Assembly (NCBI GenBank): GCA_934729465.1
Contig: CAKVEP010000005.1
Location: 62,001 to 126,000 of the forward strand
Direction of reading: 5' to 3'
Origin: an uncultured Eubacteriales bacterium
Lineage (GTDB): Bacteria > Bacillota > Clostridia > Oscillospirales > Acutalibacteraceae
DNA length: 64,000 nucleotides
Shown: in pieces, positions 9,701 through 17,887 of the stretch
How the letters are laid out: each line of letters opens with the position of its first letter
Numbering within the stretch: position 1 is the first letter of the stretch
Position numbers and translations under genes: made by a program
The notes under the pieces: model-generated
What the model saw: only the letters and a program-made list of their open reading frames with translations
Told to the model about the DNA's origin: nothing
Databases searched by the model: none

Positions 9701-10205
9701 TTCCTTCAACCTGCTCAGAGCGTTCATATCCGCATCTTAATAATTTTTCTGTTAACTGCGATGTTGATATTTCCATTGAAGACTTAAGCTTAAAAATACT
9801 TTCTTTAAGCTTAAATTTAGGAATAACACTCTGTAAAGCTGCGTCGCAGCAAGTAATTACAGCATCAAAGTCACCGTCAACTATAGATTTTAACACGCTT
9901 ATTCTTTTAAGTTCGTATTCTTTTGACTTACCTTCCACATTTCTAAAGCAAAAATCTCTATACGGGAAAAATATAGCTTTCGTCCCCATCTCGCATAAAT
10001 CTTTACACATGGTTTGTGCTTCAAGCTCGTCAGCCGTTATAATCAACCCTTTCTTCAGATTTTCTTTACACACTGAGTGGATAATACTCGACTTATGAAT
10101 AGTTGATACTCCTGTGATTGATATTGGGCTAATACCCGATTTAATACAAGACAATATTTTTTTACATTCATTATTTTCTTTTAATATTTGCTCAAAGACT
10201 TTCAT
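6756..10205 (-). CDS. mfd: Transcription-repair coupling factor Mfd
   Basis: Mfd removes RNA polymerase stalled at DNA lesions and recruits UvrA. The 1149-residue length is normal for the family. The N-terminal UvrB-like module includes GIGQFSVRGGIFDIFPP (about 160). The RNA-polymerase-interacting domain is around 490-550 (HATHGIGMF). The SF2 translocase has Walker A GDVGFGKTEVA near 642, DEEQRFG near 739 and the motif VI arginines in LHQLRGRVGRSSRRAYAYF. A TRCF C-terminal domain starts near MYLKLLDEAV. Its order next to pth-prs-glmU is typical of Clostridia. The start follows AAGGTGAG. Confidence 0.98.
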   Translation of the reverse strand: MKVFEQILKENNECKKILSCIKSGISPISITGVSTIHKSSIIHSVCKENLKKGLIITADELEAQTMCKDLCEMGTKAIFFPYRDFCFRNVEGKSKEYELKRISVLKSIVDGDFDAVITCCDAALQSVIPKFKLKESIFKLKSSMEISTSQLTEKLLRCGYERSEQVEGIGQFSVRGGIFDIFPPKSPSPIRLEFFGDKIDTMSYFNIETQRRTNVISSFEVTPASEVLVSDKDRLIRDVRYLAEKLKNKNEKLSSNLILDAEKLSSNVNISNLDKYINLIYEDNSCIFDYFSSENLIFVSEQVKIKEHLKSYFIQFTEDIKIYLEEGIICKELGDYSKDTEYFKNELLSRQVLCMDTFASNNYIVVPKDILNISAYAIPVWRGELSNLYDDVRSFLDSEKGCLILSGTEKFAKSVCYNLQDKGINARISLDCDKVMPGEVVVSSGGLSSGFRFEDSKIVVISHGQGVSGSKKRSVKKASKGISNLSELKKGSYVVHATHGIGMFMGIHRLSMNGVTKDYIKLSYDKGDTLYVPVTQMDMLSKYVGTKDDVRVKLNKLGGSDWQKTKKRVKSAVKDIAKNLIKLYSERMKAEGYAFSEDNEWQKDFESSFEYVETEDQIRSINEIKSDMQRKAPMDRLLCGDVGFGKTEVALRAAFKCVTDGKQCAMLVPTTILAWQHFQTAIKRFENFPIRVELLSRFRTSKQQEEILRRLSKGEIDFIIGTHRLVQKDVKFRDLGLVIIDEEQRFGVAHKEKFKEMSKNVDVLTLSATPIPRTLNMAMSGIRDMSTLEEAPQDRQPVQTYVMEFDKGVIFDSIRREIHRGGQIYYLHNNIETIQQTATSIGMQIPEANVGIAHGRMSENELSEVWRKMLEHEINVLVCTTIIETGVDIPNANTLIIENADCMGLSQLHQLRGRVGRSSRRAYAYFTFRQNKSLSEISQKRLSAIRDFTEFGSGFKIAMRDLELRGAGNIIGAEQHGNMADVGYDMYLKLLDEAVKEEKGESVSEQNSECLVDIQVDANIPESYIKSLGQRLDAYRRISDIKCDEDASDVIDEFIDRYGDIPKAVRGLINIALIRNVARLFGIYEIKQNNNYILLYQSKLDINKDSEIIKRMNGKITVNAGNKPYMSIKCNTNDKPLEILMKAFNLRKI

Positions 10206-10240
10206 ATTAGGTATATCTCACCTTTCAATTTAATAAGCAC

Positions 10241-10855
10241 CTAATTAAATTTATTCATAGCAGTTTCTATATTGCTTTCTAAAATCACTTCAAAGGATTT
10301 CACAGCATTGTCTATAGCGCTTTGTACTTTCTCCATATCTTCGCCGCTGAATTTTGACAACACCCAATCAGCTAAATCCCACTCAGGATTAGGTTTATTG
10401 CCAACTCCCACTTTTATCCTCGGAAAACTTTCTGAAGCGCAGCAATTTATTATACTCTTTATTCCATTGTGTCCTCCGTGAGAACCGCTTCTTTTTATTC
10501 TAATGTTCCCAGTGTTTAATGATATGTCGTCAAACACAACAATAACATTACTAATAGGAATTTTATAAAACGATATTATTTTCTGAACCGCTATTCCGCT
10601 TTCATTCATATATGTTTGGGGCTGTACTAAAAGAACTTTTTTATCAGCAATTATAGCCTCCCCACACTTACTTTCAAATTTGTTTATATTTAAATCTACT
10701 CCGTATTTCGAGCACATTTTATCTATAGTCATAAACCCCACATTGTGACGTGTGTTTATATATTTGGCGCCGGGATTTCCCAACCCCACTAAAACATAAT
10801 CTATTGGTTTGATTTCTTTTTTCCCGAAAGAAAATATTTTATCTATAATACTCAT
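10241..10855 (-). CDS. pth: Peptidyl-tRNA hydrolase
   Basis: Pth cleaves peptidyl-tRNA that drops off ribosomes. Motifs seen are LVGLGNPGAKYINTRHNVGF (with the catalytic-pocket Asn and His), the QPQTYMNESG loop, and VVFDDISL with the catalytic Asp, followed by SGSHGGHNGIKSI. ATG at 10855 is chosen because GGAGGG lies 4 bp upstream; the slightly longer frame to 10867 would include that site. The protein carries a short N-terminal extension (SIIDKIFSFGKK) before the catalytic fold. Confidence 0.97.
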   Translation of the reverse strand: MSIIDKIFSFGKKEIKPIDYVLVGLGNPGAKYINTRHNVGFMTIDKMCSKYGVDLNINKFESKCGEAIIADKKVLLVQPQTYMNESGIAVQKIISFYKIPISNVIVVFDDISLNTGNIRIKRSGSHGGHNGIKSIINCCASESFPRIKVGVGNKPNPEWDLADWVLSKFSGEDMEKVQSAIDNAVKSFEVILESNIETAMNKFN

Positions 10856-10875
10856 TTTTCCCTCCACATACCCTT

Positions 10876-10903
10876 GGCGAGACAGCTAATTTACTGCCTC
10901 GCC
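10876..10903. other. Stable hairpin between prs and pth
   Basis: A near-perfect 10-bp GC-rich stem (GGCGAGACAG / CTGCCTCGCC, one mismatch) encloses an AT loop. Read on the minus strand it lies in the leader just before the pth ribosome site and lacks a U-tract; on the plus strand it is followed by a T-run. It may be an RNA-processing or stability hairpin between prs and pth, or a weak terminator for antisense transcription. Confidence 0.4.
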
Positions 10904-10934
10904 GATTTTTAATTTAATATGTAAAAAATAAATG

Positions 10935-11894
10935 TTAGTCGTATATAGTTGAAACAGGTTCGTCTTTATAAATACGGTTAATAGCTTCTGCGAAGATTGG
11001 TGCAACGGTAAGAATTTGGAAATTATCAAGAATTTTTTCTTCCGGTATCGGAACAGTATCTAAAAGTATGACCTTCTTTATCGGACTATTTTTCAATCTT
11101 TCTATTGCAGGACCTGATAAAACAGCGTGGGTAGAGTAAGCGTAAACCTCTTTAGCTCCTCCCTTTTCAACTATTGCCGTTGCTGCGTTACATATTGTTC
11201 CTGCGGTATCAATCATGTCGTCAACAAGTATTATTTTCTTGTCTTTAACATCGCCGATTATATTCATAACCTCGCAAACATTTGCTTTTTGACGTCTTTT
11301 ATCTATCATCGCTAACGGACAACCTAATTTTGTTGCAAATTGTCTTGCTCTTGTTATAGAGCCAAGGTCCGGAGCTAAAACAGTAAATTCATCAGGATTA
11401 AATCCTTCAACTTGCTTTATAAACTTTGCAAGTATTGGCGAACCAATTATATGGTCTACTGGAATGTTGAAAAATCCTTGTATTTGAGGAGCATGTAAAT
11501 CCATAGTTAAAACTCTGTCTGCGCCTGAAACAGTTATTAAATCCGCAACGAGCTTAGCTGAGATAGGGTCTCTTGGCTTTGCCTTTCTATCTTGTCTTGC
11601 GTAGCCAAAATAAGGCATAACAGCCGTTATTCTTGCTGCTGAAGCTCTTTTTAATGCATCTATCATTATTAAGAGTTCCATGAGGTTGTCGTTAACCGGG
11701 TCGCATGTTGATTGAATAACAAAACAATCCGAACCTCTCACCGATTCATTTAACGATACAGCTATTTCACCATCGCTAAATGTGTTAACTTCAGCCTTCC
11801 CAAGCTCTAAGCCCATACAATCCGCTATGCTCTTTGCAAGCTTTGGATTAGAATTTGCAGTAAAAATTTTTAAATCTTTTCCTTGAAATTTCAT
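10935..11894 (-). CDS. prs: Ribose-phosphate pyrophosphokinase (PRPP synthetase)
   Basis: Makes PRPP from ribose 5-phosphate and ATP for nucleotide, His and Trp synthesis. The class I signature is complete: FSDGEIAVSLNESVRGSD in the N-terminal half, PYFGYARQDRK, DLHAPQIQGFF, and the PRPP loop VDDMIDTAGT near residues 221-230. ATG at 11894 follows GGAGG by about 8 bp, giving 319 residues, the usual length; the upstream in-frame extension (MMFKYGGCKI) contains the ribosome site. It is followed by pth and mfd on the same strand. Confidence 0.97.
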   Translation of the reverse strand: MKFQGKDLKIFTANSNPKLAKSIADCMGLELGKAEVNTFSDGEIAVSLNESVRGSDCFVIQSTCDPVNDNLMELLIMIDALKRASAARITAVMPYFGYARQDRKAKPRDPISAKLVADLITVSGADRVLTMDLHAPQIQGFFNIPVDHIIGSPILAKFIKQVEGFNPDEFTVLAPDLGSITRARQFATKLGCPLAMIDKRRQKANVCEVMNIIGDVKDKKIILVDDMIDTAGTICNAATAIVEKGGAKEVYAYSTHAVLSGPAIERLKNSPIKKVILLDTVPIPEEKILDNFQILTVAPIFAEAINRIYKDEPVSTIYD

Positions 11895-11954
11895 TATTTT
11901 ACATCCTCCATATTTAAACATCACAATTTATTTAAACTAGTATTCAAATACTAA

Positions 11955-12995
11955 TCATAAACTAACTTTGTTTTTCTCCCTGTTTCCAACAACACTTTCA
12001 AACGGTCCAACAGTACTTCCATTAAAAATATCGCTATTTTCACAATAGCTTGAATTAATTTTACACTCTTTTCCAACATGACAATTAATAATTTGACTAT
12101 TAGGTCCAACCAAGCAACCCTTTTCTATTTTAGTCTTTCCTAATATAATAGTCCCAGGTAAAACAGAACACTCATTATCAAATTCGACATCTTTTCCTAT
12201 AACAACACCATCCCAATATGGTATATTAACTCCATTGTCTATAAGATTTTTAATAATACGTTCCCTTGCTATACTATTCATCTCACTTAATTGAGCACAG
12301 TTATTAGCTCCCAACACAACATCTTGCGTTTCAGACTTTACCGCACCAACTTTTTTATTGCCTTGAATTAACAGTTTAACAGCATCTGTTAAATAGTATT
12401 CGCCTTGAGAAGTATCATTAGAAATATTATACAAAACTTTTAGCAATGAGTCAATGCTAAACCAGTAAGCTCCTGAATTTACCTCTTTTATTTTACGCTG
12501 ACTTTCACTTGCATCTTTTTCTTCAACAATCCCAACAACCTCATCGTTATCTCTTATTACCCTACCGTAGCCAAACGGGTTGTCTAAGATTGATGATATC
12601 AATGTTGCAGAATTATTACTTAAAACATGCTCATCATAAGCCTTTTTTATTATTTTGTCATTAATAAAAGGGGCGTCCCCCGCTAGGATTAACACATTTT
12701 TTCCTTTATTATTTTCTAAAAATTTTTCAGCCATCCTAACTGCGTGAGCGGTTCCCTTTCTCTCGGCTTGAATTACCGTTTCACATTCGTATCCGTTTGA
12801 ATTTAAATATTCATTTACCATCTCATTTTTAAAGCCGGTTACAACACAAGTTTTTTCTATTCCACACTCTAAGATTGTATCCATAATCCAGCCAAGCATC
12901 GGCTTAAACACAACCTCCGTAAGTACTTTAGGTTTATTGGATTTCATTCTTTTTCCTTCACCGGCCGCCAAAACTATACAACAAGTATCTTTCAA
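11955..12995 (-). CDS. glmU: Short GlmU-like UDP-GlcNAc pyrophosphorylase lacking the acetyltransferase part
   Basis: The N-terminal GT-A-like nucleotidyltransferase is intact: VLAAGEGKRMKSNKPK at about residues 8-23, AERKGTAHAVRMA, LAGDAPF and EEKDAS. Only about three or four left-handed beta-helix hexapeptide turns follow (VGPNSQII, VGKECKI), and the gene stops right after STVGPFESVVG. At about 346 residues it is some 100 shorter than bifunctional GlmU, and the acetyltransferase active-site region is absent. No leftover coding sequence lies in the 60 bp before prs. TTG at 12995 gives the family-like start KDTCCIVLAAG, with AGGAG 10 bp upstream; ATG at 13013 or 13043 is possible. Confidence 0.85.
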   Translation of the reverse strand: MKDTCCIVLAAGEGKRMKSNKPKVLTEVVFKPMLGWIMDTILECGIEKTCVVTGFKNEMVNEYLNSNGYECETVIQAERKGTAHAVRMAEKFLENNKGKNVLILAGDAPFINDKIIKKAYDEHVLSNNSATLISSILDNPFGYGRVIRDNDEVVGIVEEKDASESQRKIKEVNSGAYWFSIDSLLKVLYNISNDTSQGEYYLTDAVKLLIQGNKKVGAVKSETQDVVLGANNCAQLSEMNSIARERIIKNLIDNGVNIPYWDGVVIGKDVEFDNECSVLPGTIILGKTKIEKGCLVGPNSQIINCHVGKECKINSSYCENSDIFNGSTVGPFESVVGNREKNKVSL

Positions 12996-13252
12996 ATTGT
13001 CACAACTCCTCATTAAAACAATAACCTTAATTTCACTTAACAATATATATTATGATAAAAGTTTTTTCAAGACATACAATTTTCTAATATTTTATTTTTA
13101 CAAACAAAAAGTACGCTCAATTCGCTCTAAGCACTAAAGGCGTACAGTTTTTAATATTATTTGATTATCCTATTTTAAAAGTTTTTAATATATTATACGT
13201 CTAAAATCGAGCTTTTATTTCAAAAATAAACACTTCGACAAACTAACAAAAG

Positions 13253-13280
13253 AAAAGCCCTTGATTGCTCAAGGACTTTT
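13253..13280 (-). terminator. Intrinsic terminator after rpsI
   Basis: Read on the minus strand, AGTCCTTGA and TCAAGGGCT form a stem (with G-U pairs) around a GCAA loop, followed by TTTTCTTTT. It closes the rplM-rpsI operon. Confidence 0.75.
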
Positions 13281-13301
13281 GTAATATAAATTTTCTTATT
13301 A

Positions 13302-13703
13302 TTATCTCTTTGAAAATTGCGGAGCACGTCTTGCTGCTTTAAGACCGTATTTCTTACGTTCTTTCATTCTTGGGTCACGTGTTAAGAAGCCAGCTTTTTT
13401 AAGCTTTGAACGTAAATTTTCTGAATCAAATTGCAAAAGAGCTCTTGAAATTCCGTGTCTGATTGCTCCTGCTTGACCTGTTACTCCTCCGCCTGCTACT
13501 CTACAAACTACGTCAAATTGCTCTGCAGTATCTGTTAAAACCAAAGGTTGACGTACTATTAATTTTAATGTTTCCAAACCGAAATATTCATCTATATTTC
13601 TGTCGTTAATTATAATTTTTCCGGTACCCTTATATAATCTTACTCTAGCTACAGAACTTTTTCTTCTTCCTGTTCCATAGAAAAAAGGTGTCTTATTATA
13701 CAT
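13302..13703 (-). CDS. rpsI: 30S ribosomal protein S9
   Basis: A 133-residue S9 of normal length. It has the family start FFYGTGRRKSSVARV, the middle motif GGGVTGQAGAIRHGISRAL, and the conserved basic tail ending in PQFSKR, which reaches the ribosomal P site. It lies 18 bp after rplM in the standard L13-S9 operon. A TATA-rich leader and a GAGGGGG ribosome site precede the ATG. Confidence 0.99.
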   Translation of the reverse strand: MYNKTPFFYGTGRRKSSVARVRLYKGTGKIIINDRNIDEYFGLETLKLIVRQPLVLTDTAEQFDVVCRVAGGGVTGQAGAIRHGISRALLQFDSENLRSKLKKAGFLTRDPRMKERKKYGLKAARRAPQFSKR

Positions 13704-13721
13704 ATGCTTTATACCCCCTCA

Positions 13722-14150
13722 TTAAAATTCCAACAATTGTGGCTTTTGAGCTTGATGCTTGTGTTCTGCTCCTGCATAAGCACATAGCCTTGTTCTTGCG
13801 CTGCGACCTATAGTGTTATCAGGAATCATACCATTAACTGCATATTCCATAGCCTTTTCAGGATGTTTTTCCATAAGGGCATCATACTTTATAGTTTTCA
13901 AATGACCTATGTATCCTGTGTGGTGATAACGGCTCTTTTGAGATAATTTCTTGCCTGTTAAAACAGCCTTACCGCAATTAATTACGATAACATGGTCACC
14001 GCAATCAACATGAGGGGCAAAAATAGTTTTGTGTTTTCCACGCAATAATGTTGCAGCTTTAGCAGCAACTCTTCCTAATGGTTTGCCTGCTGCATCTATG
14101 ACATACCACTTACGCTCTATATTACCCGCCTTTGGCATATAAGTAGACAT
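13722..14150 (-). CDS. rplM: 50S ribosomal protein L13
   Basis: A 142-residue L13 of normal length. Recognisable motifs are WYVIDAAGKPLGRVA, HVDCGDHVIVIN, the HTGYIGHLK segment and GMIPDNTIGRSARTRL. AGGAGGA lies 7 bp before the ATG. It is the first gene of the L13-S9 operon, with a good sigma-A-type promoter just upstream at 14193-14221. Confidence 0.99.
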   Translation of the reverse strand: MSTYMPKAGNIERKWYVIDAAGKPLGRVAAKAATLLRGKHKTIFAPHVDCGDHVIVINCGKAVLTGKKLSQKSRYHHTGYIGHLKTIKYDALMEKHPEKAMEYAVNGMIPDNTIGRSARTRLCAYAGAEHKHQAQKPQLLEF

Positions 14151-14192
14151 AATTTATTCCTCCTAAACTAAAAACAAAAATTCGACTTCTAA

Positions 14193-14221
14193 ATGATACT
14201 ACATATTTGGCAGCATGTCAA
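14193..14221 (-). promoter_or_regulatory. Sigma-A-type promoter of rplM-rpsI
   Basis: On the minus strand TTGACA (14216-14221) and TATCAT (14193-14198) are separated by exactly 17 bp, about 45 bp upstream of the rplM ATG. A 7-bp inverted repeat (ATTGCGT/ACGCAAT, about 14225-14251) lies just upstream of the -35 element. Confidence 0.7.
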
Positions 14222-14329
14222 CAATAAATTGCGTTTATTTTAATTTACGCAATCATTTTCTTTTATTTCCTCTCGTTTTCTAGTTATATCTCCGTAATTC
14301 TCTTTCGGCAATTTCAAAAACTTGATATA

Positions 14330-14358
14330 TTGAAACCTTTTACATTAACCTATATAAT
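14330..14358 (+). promoter_or_regulatory. Sigma-A-type promoter of mtnN
   Basis: TTGAAA (14330-14335) and TATAAT (14353-14358) with a 17-bp spacer, 34 bp upstream of the mtnN ATG. Confidence 0.65.
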
Positions 14359-14391
14359 ATCTATCGTGTAATTTATGTGGAGGTTTTATAT

Positions 14392-15078
14392 ATGATAGGA
14401 ATTATATGTGCAATGGAAGAAGAGATTGAAAACATTTTACTTTCTATGAAAGACGTTCAAAAACATGTGATAAGTTCTCAGGTTTTTAACGTTGGGGTTA
14501 TAGATGGCAAATCTTGCGTTGTGGCACTTTGCGGAGTGGGAAAAGTAAATGCGGCGATGTGTACTCAAACCATGATTTTAAAATACAATCCCGATTTTAT
14601 AATAAATACAGGAATCGCCGGAGGAATTGGTAAAAATGTCAACATAGGTGATATCGTAATTGCAGACTTTGTTATGCAACACGACTTTGACGTTTCGCCT
14701 TATCGCAAAAGGGGTGAAATCAGTGGAATCGACATTACAAACATACCTTGTTGCGAAAAAATATACAGCAAAATAATATCATGTATCAATAATATTTCAG
14801 ATGTAAAACATCATGTTGGAACTATAATGACCGGTGACCAATTTATACATAGCGAAGAAAAATTAAAAAGTCTTAGCAAGGATTTTTCAGGTATAGCATG
14901 TGAAATGGAAGCCGGAAGCATTGGTCAGGTTTGTCATATAAACAAAAAGGATTTTGCCATTATAAGAGCTATTTCCGATAACGCAGACCAGAATGCTAAT
15001 GTAGACTTCGTAAAATTTACGAAATATGCATCAGATTTAGCTGCAAATATTCTTCTCAGCTTTATACGTTCGTGTTAA
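14392..15078 (+). CDS. mtnN: 5'-methylthioadenosine/S-adenosylhomocysteine nucleosidase
   Basis: Hydrolyses MTA and SAH to adenine plus the thioribose or ribosyl product, recycling methylation and polyamine by-products. The PNP/UDP superfamily fold is clear: MIGIICAMEEEIENIL at the start, GVGKVNAAMCTQ, NTGIAGGIG, the purine-ribose motif CEMEAGSIGQV (about 166-176) and the catalytic Asp in AISDNAD (about 190). ATG at 14392 follows GGAGG; the longer GTG frame would swallow that site. It is a lone plus-strand gene whose 3' end overlaps the convergent ydbT by 17 bp. A second, divergent phosphorylase is at 61654. Confidence 0.95.
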   Translation: MIGIICAMEEEIENILLSMKDVQKHVISSQVFNVGVIDGKSCVVALCGVGKVNAAMCTQTMILKYNPDFIINTGIAGGIGKNVNIGDIVIADFVMQHDFDVSPYRKRGEISGIDITNIPCCEKIYSKIISCINNISDVKHHVGTIMTGDQFIHSEEKLKSLSKDFSGIACEMEAGSIGQVCHINKKDFAIIRAISDNADQNANVDFVKFTKYASDLAANILLSFIRSC

Positions 15079-16489
15079 TACGTTTTAAGACTTTAAAAAC
15101 ATCATTATATTTCAAATTTTTTGCAAAAAATTTTCCGTCGTTGTCATGAGAGGTATAAATATACACATTACAATAATTTGAATATTTTTGAAAAATACTT
15201 TGTCTTATTTTTATATTCTTAATCTTTTCACTTTTAGTATAAACACTAATTAAATGCATTCCTTTATACCCTTTTACTACTATATCTCCATTATCATTAA
15301 TCGATATGGAGGTATTTTTATATGATAATATTCTTACAATAATCCACCATACAACGTATATTTCCACTAAATTAAGAAGTATTCCGATTATCTCGCTTTT
15401 ATAGTTAATCTTCAAAATCAGTATAAAATACAAAACGATTATAAAGCAACACACAGGCAACAAAATAAAGCCTATAATAGACTTTGATTTAATTGTACTC
15501 TTACAATCATCTTCCATACTATATCCAAGCGATTTTAAAATAGTTTTACTTTTTTTAAATCTATCTCCAAGAAGTAAAATACTGTCATTTTTTATTCCTT
15601 CGGATTTATTAATATTGTAATAAATATTTTCAAACTTAAATATTTTCATAGATAGCGATTGTTTTATTACTATAGCGTTTATAGACAGCTTATCTATATA
15701 ATTTTTATATTTAGTTATTATTCCGGATTGTGTGTAAAAAAAATCAGAATTTTCCGATAATGAAAACTTTCCGTAATTTAAAAAATTCATCGTGGTGGAA
15801 ATTATCATAAACCCCAAAAGTAATATTATAAGAGTTGCTATAATAGGTGATACTCCCAAAGCTACTATATATATTTTTATATCTAAGGTTGAAAATATTT
15901 TTTGTTTTGTCGCATCATCAAGTATATTATTTATTTTGTTAAGAAAAGGAATTGTAATAAATAATATATTAATGGGGTTAAGCCAAAATAAAGACAACGC
16001 TAAACTTAAAAATAATGAATTACATTTAATTAACTTTGTATTTTGGTTTGGAAATTTTATTTTTACTATTCTATCTATCATTTTACGGCTTAAATATATG
16101 CCATCTTTAAATTTTTTATACAAAATCGGAGTTATCAATTTAATCTTATAAGCTCCGAAAAGCTTACTTAGCAAGCTATATTTTACATTTATCACGTTAA
16201 TTTTATTTATATAATTAGCGTATACTTCTCTTCTTAATATTCCTGTTTTTATCTCTACTTTATCAGAGTTTACTGATATTTTTTCTCTTACATATTTTAA
16301 TGTAATTAATACTCCAAAACAAAATACTATAAAGATATTGTAATACACCGGATTTTTTATGAATCTATATTTACTAAGTATAATCCACGTTATCTGACTA
16401 ATTATAGGAATAATAAGTATTCCTATAAACTTTTTTATTATTATCAATAAAGTATAGGGATGCAAATAATTATATTTCAATTTTATCAC
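15062..16489 (-). CDS. ydbT: Membrane protein with bacterial PH domains (YdbT-like)
   Basis: A 475-residue polytopic protein with several pairs of membrane helices (about residues 12-30, 40-60, 160-180, 205-230, 335-355, 365-385). Between them are soluble segments such as NSDKVEIKTGILRREVYANYINKI (first 20 or so residues of a bPH2 strand set). This matches YdbT, which carries repeated bPH2 domains and is always found next to YdbS. In Bacillus subtilis the pair is linked to resistance to an antimicrobial (known), but the molecular role is unclear. It overlaps the ydbS end by 20 bp and converges on mtnN. Confidence 0.75.
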   Translation of the reverse strand: MIKLKYNYLHPYTLLIIIKKFIGILIIPIISQITWIILSKYRFIKNPVYYNIFIVFCFGVLITLKYVREKISVNSDKVEIKTGILRREVYANYINKINVINVKYSLLSKLFGAYKIKLITPILYKKFKDGIYLSRKMIDRIVKIKFPNQNTKLIKCNSLFLSLALSLFWLNPINILFITIPFLNKINNILDDATKQKIFSTLDIKIYIVALGVSPIIATLIILLLGFMIISTTMNFLNYGKFSLSENSDFFYTQSGIITKYKNYIDKLSINAIVIKQSLSMKIFKFENIYYNINKSEGIKNDSILLLGDRFKKSKTILKSLGYSMEDDCKSTIKSKSIIGFILLPVCCFIIVLYFILILKINYKSEIIGILLNLVEIYVVWWIIVRILSYKNTSISINDNGDIVVKGYKGMHLISVYTKSEKIKNIKIRQSIFQKYSNYCNVYIYTSHDNDGKFFAKNLKYNDVFKVLKRINTNV

Positions 16490-16910
16490 TCAAATTTTCT
16501 TTAATTAAGAGTACGTCCGATTTCCCCACATTTATAAGAAATATATTTTTTCCTTCTGTGTAAAAGCTTATAGTATAAAGGTCTAAAAATTTTTGAATTA
16601 ATCCTTGGCTGTACTTAAATCCTTTTACGTAATTCAGAGATGTTATTAATTTAACTTTAAATATTATTCCTTTTTCTATAACAAGATAATCTTTTGTTAT
16701 ATAGTAATAAATATTATCATATCTCTTCCTTTCATACCAAAATATTAATATAAAATAAGTAAGATATAATATCACGTTAAGTATAATAGTAAATGTGGCA
16801 TTAAGACTCATAAAAACATTTATCACAGCTAAAAGTAAAAATAAAATTATTGTATCTAAAGCTATTTTTAGCTTTAAGCTTTGTATTGGCAGTCTTTTTT
16901 TATTTTTCAA
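16470..16910 (-). CDS. ydbS: Small membrane protein with one bacterial PH domain (YdbS-like)
   Basis: A 146-residue protein: two adjacent hydrophobic helices (about 15-55) followed by a beta-rich bPH2 domain (YYYITKDYLVIEKGIIFK, later SLNYVKGFKYSQG). It starts at a TTG and precedes ydbT, with which it overlaps by 20 bp, the usual YdbS-YdbT arrangement. The function is unknown beyond being a membrane partner of YdbT. Confidence 0.72.
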   Translation of the reverse strand: MKNKKRLPIQSLKLKIALDTIILFLLLAVINVFMSLNATFTIILNVILYLTYFILIFWYERKRYDNIYYYITKDYLVIEKGIIFKVKLITSLNYVKGFKYSQGLIQKFLDLYTISFYTEGKNIFLINVGKSDVLLIKENLSDKIEI

Positions 16911-16942
16911 TCGTAAATTTCATCCCCTCATTACAAACTAAA

Positions 16943-16977
16943 ACATTCTCTTGCTTAATTTAATCACAAGAGAATGT
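16943..16977 (-). terminator. Intrinsic terminator after the DUF1540 gene
   Basis: An 11-bp perfect stem, ACATTCTCTTG / CAAGAGAATGT, with a 13-nt AT loop, followed on the minus strand by a TTTTAGTTT tract just after the DUF1540 stop. Confidence 0.8.
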
Positions 16978-16986
16978 CTTTTTCAA

Positions 16987-17211
16987 TTAATATTCGCTTT
17001 TAGCAACGAAAGAGCCGCAGTCAACACACTCACAGGTCTTTGGGTCAGCTTCATGCGTTTCTACAGATATTGTATCAAGTGCACAATAGTCAACATTGTT
17101 ACAATGGTTTTTACATGCATCTACCGTACACCTAATGTTTGTGTTAGCAGTTGGGTCTTCGCTTAAAATTTGTTTCATTTTATCTTTGCTTAAAGTTGAA
17201 TCATTTGGCAT
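16987..17211 (-). CDS. DUF1540 Cys-rich small protein
   Basis: A 74-residue protein with two cysteine clusters: IRCTVDACKNHCNNVDYCALDTISV and CECVDCGSF. The C-x-V-x-x-C then C-x-A-x-x-I-x-V pattern is that of DUF1540, widespread in spore-forming Clostridia and Bacilli, probably metal-binding and of unknown role. ATG at 17211 is chosen over a GTG three codons earlier because GAGGTGAG lies 4 bp upstream. It is monocistronic with its own terminator. Confidence 0.82.
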   Translation of the reverse strand: MPNDSTLSKDKMKQILSEDPTANTNIRCTVDACKNHCNNVDYCALDTISVETHEADPKTCECVDCGSFVAKSEY

Positions 17212-17322
17212 TACACTCACCTCATAATATCTTAATTATCGTGTTGAATTATAATAAATATCAACACATTTCTATTATGAGTAAAAATTAAAATATTATA
17301 CGGAGCAAATAATTACGTAAAT

Positions 17323-17868
17323 TTATTCAATTATTTTAAACGGAATTTTGCTTCTTACTTTATACACAAAAATCCAAAAAATGTATACTATACATCTGTC
17401 ATACATCAAGAAAGTTATATTCCCAACTATTAAAAAAGCCATTGATAAATATACTCCAAAAATTTCAAAGCTTTCTCTAGGCGTTGCCAGAACATACACC
17501 AAAATAAAATAATACATAAACATAACCAAATTAAACAGCAGAAGCTTTAATAAAATTTTGGTTATTTTAAATTTTTTCATAAGCTCTTCTATCTTCACTT
17601 TTACGATCGGATAATAACCAAGAAATGTGATAAAAAGTATTGCTGAAGATTTATCAGGAGACAATATCAGCGATAATATAGATATTGAAAAATATATTTT
17701 CATACTAAACCTATAATCCACTTCAAAAGCCGAAAATAAAACCAGTAATCCGGAAACAGCCGGAAGTATAAACATCGCCATTTGGAATATACCCGACAAA
17801 ATTATTATTACAGTTCCTAAAGCCGTTATCACTCCTCCAAAAGCTATTTTTTTACTCCCTACAGACAT
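17323..17868 (-). CDS. Polytopic membrane protein, possibly ECF-transporter S-component-like
   Basis: Not firmly recognised. About 181 residues with five or six hydrophobic segments and a short basic loop (MKKFKITK). The opening KKIAFGGVITALGTVIIILSG resembles the first helix of ECF S components, which bind vitamins and capture an ECF module, but no ligand signature is evident. ATG at 17868 is favoured by GTGGTG just upstream; a GTG at 17880 is the alternative. It lies 20 bp downstream of mutS2, so probably the same operon. Confidence 0.6.
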   Translation of the reverse strand: MSVGSKKIAFGGVITALGTVIIILSGIFQMAMFILPAVSGLLVLFSAFEVDYRFSMKIYFSISILSLILSPDKSSAILFITFLGYYPIVKVKIEELMKKFKITKILLKLLLFNLVMFMYYFILVYVLATPRESFEIFGVYLSMAFLIVGNITFLMYDRCIVYIFWIFVYKVRSKIPFKIIE

Positions 17869-17887
17869 ATTTTTCACCACTACATTT

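Noticed and set aside
16987..17211. SCIFF ranthipeptide precursor
   Set aside because: The cysteine spacing is that of DUF1540 (C-x-V-x-x-C), not six Cys in forty-five, and no radical-SAM maturase is adjacent.
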